Shown here piece after piece: positions 11,016 to 13,721 of a stretch of 13,721 nt of DNA (its first letter is position 1; each line of letters opens with the position of its first letter). A program made the position numbers and the translations under genes. The stretch is from assembly GCA_934373375.1 (NCBI GenBank), contig CAKROP010000028.1, positions 1-13,721 of the forward strand, given 5' to 3'. The stretch comes from an uncultured Anaerosacchariphilus sp. GTDB lineage: Bacteria > Bacillota > Clostridia > Lachnospirales > Lachnospiraceae. The notes below the pieces were generated by a model. The model was not told where the DNA came from. It saw nothing but the letters and a program-made list of their open reading frames with translations, and did not search any database.

Positions 11016-13721
11016 TTACGCGCGCTCTACGCCCATGGTAACGTTCTCGCCGTTGATGCTCCAGTCCTTCACGTAGCCATTGGCTTCGTCGAACTTCACA
11101 TCCACTGCCAGAACCTCGGACTTGATCTGATCTGCATTGGCCTTGATAAGCTGTTCGATCTTCTCATTGTCCTTGCAGGAAATCACGATCTTGTCGGTTA
11201 CCTGGAAATCTGCCTCTTTACGCATGGTCTGCACCTTGCTGATGATCTCGCGGACAAAGCCCTCCTCGATCAGTTCCGGCGTCAGCTTAGTATCCAGCAC
11301 TACGGTGATACTGTTGTCGCCGTCGGATACAAAGCCTTCGGTCTGTGCCATGTCGATCAGCAGATCCTCCTCCGATAATACCACATTTGTACCATTTACG
11401 TCAAATGTAAGGCTTCCCTTCTCCTTCAGCTCGTCCATGGCAGTATTGCCGTCCACCTCAGACAGGTGCTGGCGGATGCCGTTCAGGCACTTTCCATACT
11501 TGGGTCCTACGGTCTTCAGCTGCGGCTTGAAGCTGTATGTGGTAAATGCGCGGACGTCGTCGGTGAAGTCTACCTTCTTCACATTCAGCTCATCCTCGAT
11601 GATCTCACAGTAGTACTCAGCCAGCTTGTAGGGCGCCTTCACATACATCTGAGCGATGGGCTGACGGTTCTTGATGTTCGCGGTGTTACGGCACGCACGT
11701 CCCATCACAACGATCTTCAGAACCTCGTCCATGTCACGCTCCAGCTCCTCGTTGATCCATGCCTTATTTACAACCGGGAAGTCGCACAGATGGATGCTTT
11801 CCGGCGCAGTCTTATCAATGCTTCTTACCAGATTCTGGTAAATCTCTTCTGTCATGAAGGGAACCATGGGCGCTGCTGCCTTGGAAATAGTTACCAGAGA
11901 TGTGTACAGGGTCATATAAGCGTTGATCTTATCCTGCTCCATACCCTTTGCCCAGAAACGCTCGCGGCTGCGGCGTACATACCAGTTGGACATATCGTCT
12001 ACGAACTCCTGAAGGGCTCTTGCCGCCTCCGGGATCCGGTAGTTATTCAGGTTATCGTCTACCTCGCCCACTACGGTGTTCAGCTTGGACAGAAGCCATT
12101 TATCCATAACGCTTAAGGAATCGTAGTTCAGCTCATACTTCGTTGCGTCAAATTCATCAATGTTGGCATACAGCACGAAGAACGCGTAGGTGTTCCACAG
12201 GGTTCCCATGAATTTGCGCTGTCCTTCCTGTACGGCCTTTCCATGGAAACGGTTAGGCAGCCAGGGCGCGCTGTTGATGTAGAAATACCAGCGGATGGCG
12301 TCTGCGCCGTATTTCTCTAGGGCGTCGAAGGGATCCACCGCATTTCCCTTGGACTTACTCATCTTCTGGCCGTTCTCATCCTGTACATGTCCCAGAACGA
12401 TAACGTTCTCATACGGTGCCTTATTGAACAGAAGAGTGGACTCTGCCAGCAGGGAATAAAACCAGCCTCTGGTCTGGTCTACGGCCTCTGAGATAAACTG
12501 CGCCGGGAACTGCTGATGGAACAGCTCCTGATTTTCGAACGGATAATGATGCTGCGCAAAGGGCATAGCTCCGGAGTCGAACCAGCAATCCAGTACCTCC
12601 GGTACACGGCGCATGGTCTTGCCGCAGTGCGGGCACTTCATGGTGATCTGGTCGATATACGGACGGTGGAACTCCACAGTCTTGGCCTTCTCGTCACCGC
12701 TCATCTCATAGAGCTCCTCGCGGCTTCCGATGGACTCCTGGTGTCCGCAGCCTTCACACTCCCAGATATTCAGCGGAGTTCCCCAGTAACGGTTACGGCT
12801 CACGCCCCAGTCCTGAATATTCTCCAGCCAGTCGCCGAAACGTCCCTTACCGATGCTCTCCGGGATCCAGTTGATGGTATTGTTATTGCGGATCAGGTCG
12901 TCCTTTACCGCAGTCATTTTGATGAACCAGGACTCACGCGCATAGTAGATAAGCGGTGTGTCGCAGCGCCAGCAGAACGGATAATCATGCTCGAACTTGG
13001 GCGCGTCAAACAGCTTGCCCTCTGCGTCCAGATCCTTCAGGACTTCCGGGTCAGCCTTCTTTACGAACATGCCTGCGTACGGTGTCTCTGAGGTCATGTT
13101 TCCCTTACCGTCTACAAACTGTACAAAGGGAAGGTCATACTTTCTTCCCACGCGGCCGTCGTCTTCACCGAAAGCCGGAGCGATATGGACGATACCGGTA
13201 CCATCGGACATGCTTACATAGTTGTCTACGGTTACATAGAAGCCCTTTTTATGCTGCTTTGCTGCTGCCTCTCCGGCGCATGCGAACAGCGGCTCATACT
13301 CCTTGTACTCCAGATCTTTTCCGACATATTTTTCCAGAACGTCGTAAGCGGGCTTTCCTTCCTCTGCGAGACCGTCCAGTACCTTGTCTGCCAGAGCTTC
13401 TGCCAGATAGTAAGTGTAGCCGTCTGCTGCCTTTACCTTTACGTAGGTGTCATCCGGATTCATACACAGGCCCACGTTGGACGGCAGAGTCCAGGGTGTA
13501 GTGGTCCATGCCAGGAAGTATGCGTCCTCATCCTTTACCTTGAAGCGGACGATAGCAGAACGCTCCTTTACCTGCTTGTAGCCCTGTGCTACCTCATGGC
13601 TGGAAAGGGGGGTGCCGCAGCGCGGACAGTAGGGAACGATCTTGAAGCCCTTGTACAACAGGCCCTTCTTCCAGATTTCCTTCAGCGCCCACCACTCGGA
13701 CTCGATGTAGTTGTCATCATA
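11016..13721 (-). CDS. ileS: Isoleucyl-tRNA synthetase, long type 2 form (5' end outside window)
   Basis: Class I synthetase that charges tRNA-Ile; 901 residues are visible and the frame is open to the window edge. The roughly 140 missing N-terminal residues include the HIGH-type motif. Present are the editing-domain motif WTTTPWTLPSN (13476-13508), GVSRNRYWGTPLNIW, two CxxC pairs in the catalytic insertion (CEGC and CPHC), and KMSKS (12351-12365) inside GQKMSKSKGN, followed by the anticodon-binding helical domain. The C-terminus lacks the zinc-finger cysteines of E. coli-type IleRS1 and instead has the longer type 2 extension. This class is known for natural mupirocin tolerance. A T-box leader, usual for such genes in Firmicutes, would lie outside the window. 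Confidence 0.95.
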   Translation of the reverse strand, partial: YDDNYIESEWWALKEIWKKGLLYKGFKIVPYCPRCGTPLSSHEVAQGYKQVKERSAIVRFKVKDEDAYFLAWTTTPWTLPSNVGLCMNPDDTYVKVKAADGYTYYLAEALADKVLDGLAEEGKPAYDVLEKYVGKDLEYKEYEPLFACAGEAAAKQHKKGFYVTVDNYVSMSDGTGIVHIAPAFGEDDGRVGRKYDLPFVQFVDGKGNMTSETPYAGMFVKKADPEVLKDLDAEGKLFDAPKFEHDYPFCWRCDTPLIYYARESWFIKMTAVKDDLIRNNNTINWIPESIGKGRFGDWLENIQDWGVSRNRYWGTPLNIWECEGCGHQESIGSREELYEMSGDEKAKTVEFHRPYIDQITMKCPHCGKTMRRVPEVLDCWFDSGAMPFAQHHYPFENQELFHQQFPAQFISEAVDQTRGWFYSLLAESTLLFNKAPYENVIVLGHVQDENGQKMSKSKGNAVDPFDALEKYGADAIRWYFYINSAPWLPNRFHGKAVQEGQRKFMGTLWNTYAFFVLYANIDEFDATKYELNYDSLSVMDKWLLSKLNTVVGEVDDNLNNYRIPEAARALQEFVDDMSNWYVRRSRERFWAKGMEQDKINAYMTLYTSLVTISKAAAPMVPFMTEEIYQNLVRSIDKTAPESIHLCDFPVVNKAWINEELERDMDEVLKIVVMGRACRNTANIKNRQPIAQMYVKAPYKLAEYYCEIIEDELNVKKVDFTDDVRAFTTYSFKPQLKTVGPKYGKCLNGIRQHLSEVDGNTAMDELKEKGSLTFDVNGTNVVLSEEDLLIDMAQTEGFVSDGDNSITVVLDTKLTPELIEEGFVREIISKVQTMRKEADFQVTDKIVISCKDNEKIEQLIKANADQIKSEVLAVDVKFDEANGYVKDWSINGENVTMGVERA

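Noticed and set aside
1..13721. CRISPR array, prophage, insertion sequence or defence island
   Set aside because: No regularly spaced repeats, transposase, integrase, phage structural gene or nuclease-methylase pair is seen on either strand.

Overview
The window looks like a chromosomal segment from an anaerobic, spore-forming Firmicute, most likely of the Clostridia and probably Lachnospiraceae. The grounds are a PerR regulator next to a rubrerythrin with an N-terminal rubredoxin domain, a spoIID-spoIIQ pair, strong Shine-Dalgarno (SD) sequences, consensus sigma-A promoters, AT-rich gaps and a long (type 2) isoleucyl-tRNA synthetase. This placement is inference; no marker gene settles the genus. 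The content is mostly core genome, and I see no phage, transposase, CRISPR array or toxin-antitoxin system.

Layout from left to right. A tRNA-Lys(CTT) on the minus strand (3-75) is followed by trmB on the plus strand (356-994), which starts at TTG and ends in a strong terminator. A gene-free gap of about 620 bases (995-1613) follows; it holds a dense cluster of DnaA-box-like 9-mers (1269-1390) and GC-rich hairpins. A secreted SH3b-SH3b-NlpC/P60 cell-wall hydrolase (1614-2711, minus) is driven by a perfect TTGACA-17-TATAAT promoter. An oxidative-stress module, perR (3038-3430) and rbr (3622-4164), follows on the plus strand; its two leaders share motifs. A structured, repeat-bearing interval (4165-4367) leads to a hemolysin III/PAQR membrane protein (4490-5158) and a GIY-YIG domain protein (5361-5675).

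The right 8 kb is transcribed on the minus strand, in the order ileS (5' end outside the window), glgP, udp, spoIID, spoIIQ. Terminators follow glgP and udp. No terminator is visible after ileS, so read-through into glgP is possible. spoIID and spoIIQ form the engulfment pair. A good match to a forespore sigma-F promoter lies inside the 3' end of spoIID, which would let spoIIQ be made in the forespore although spoIID is a mother-cell gene. spoIIQ and the GIY-YIG gene converge with a single base between their stop codons.

The observations most worth a second look are the DnaA-box cluster away from any dnaA gene, the inverted/direct-repeat element between rbr and trhA, the motifs shared by the perR and rbr leaders, the internal sigma-F-like promoter, and a SpoIIQ whose LytM metal ligands are all replaced. 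I did not find a clearly novel multi-gene system.
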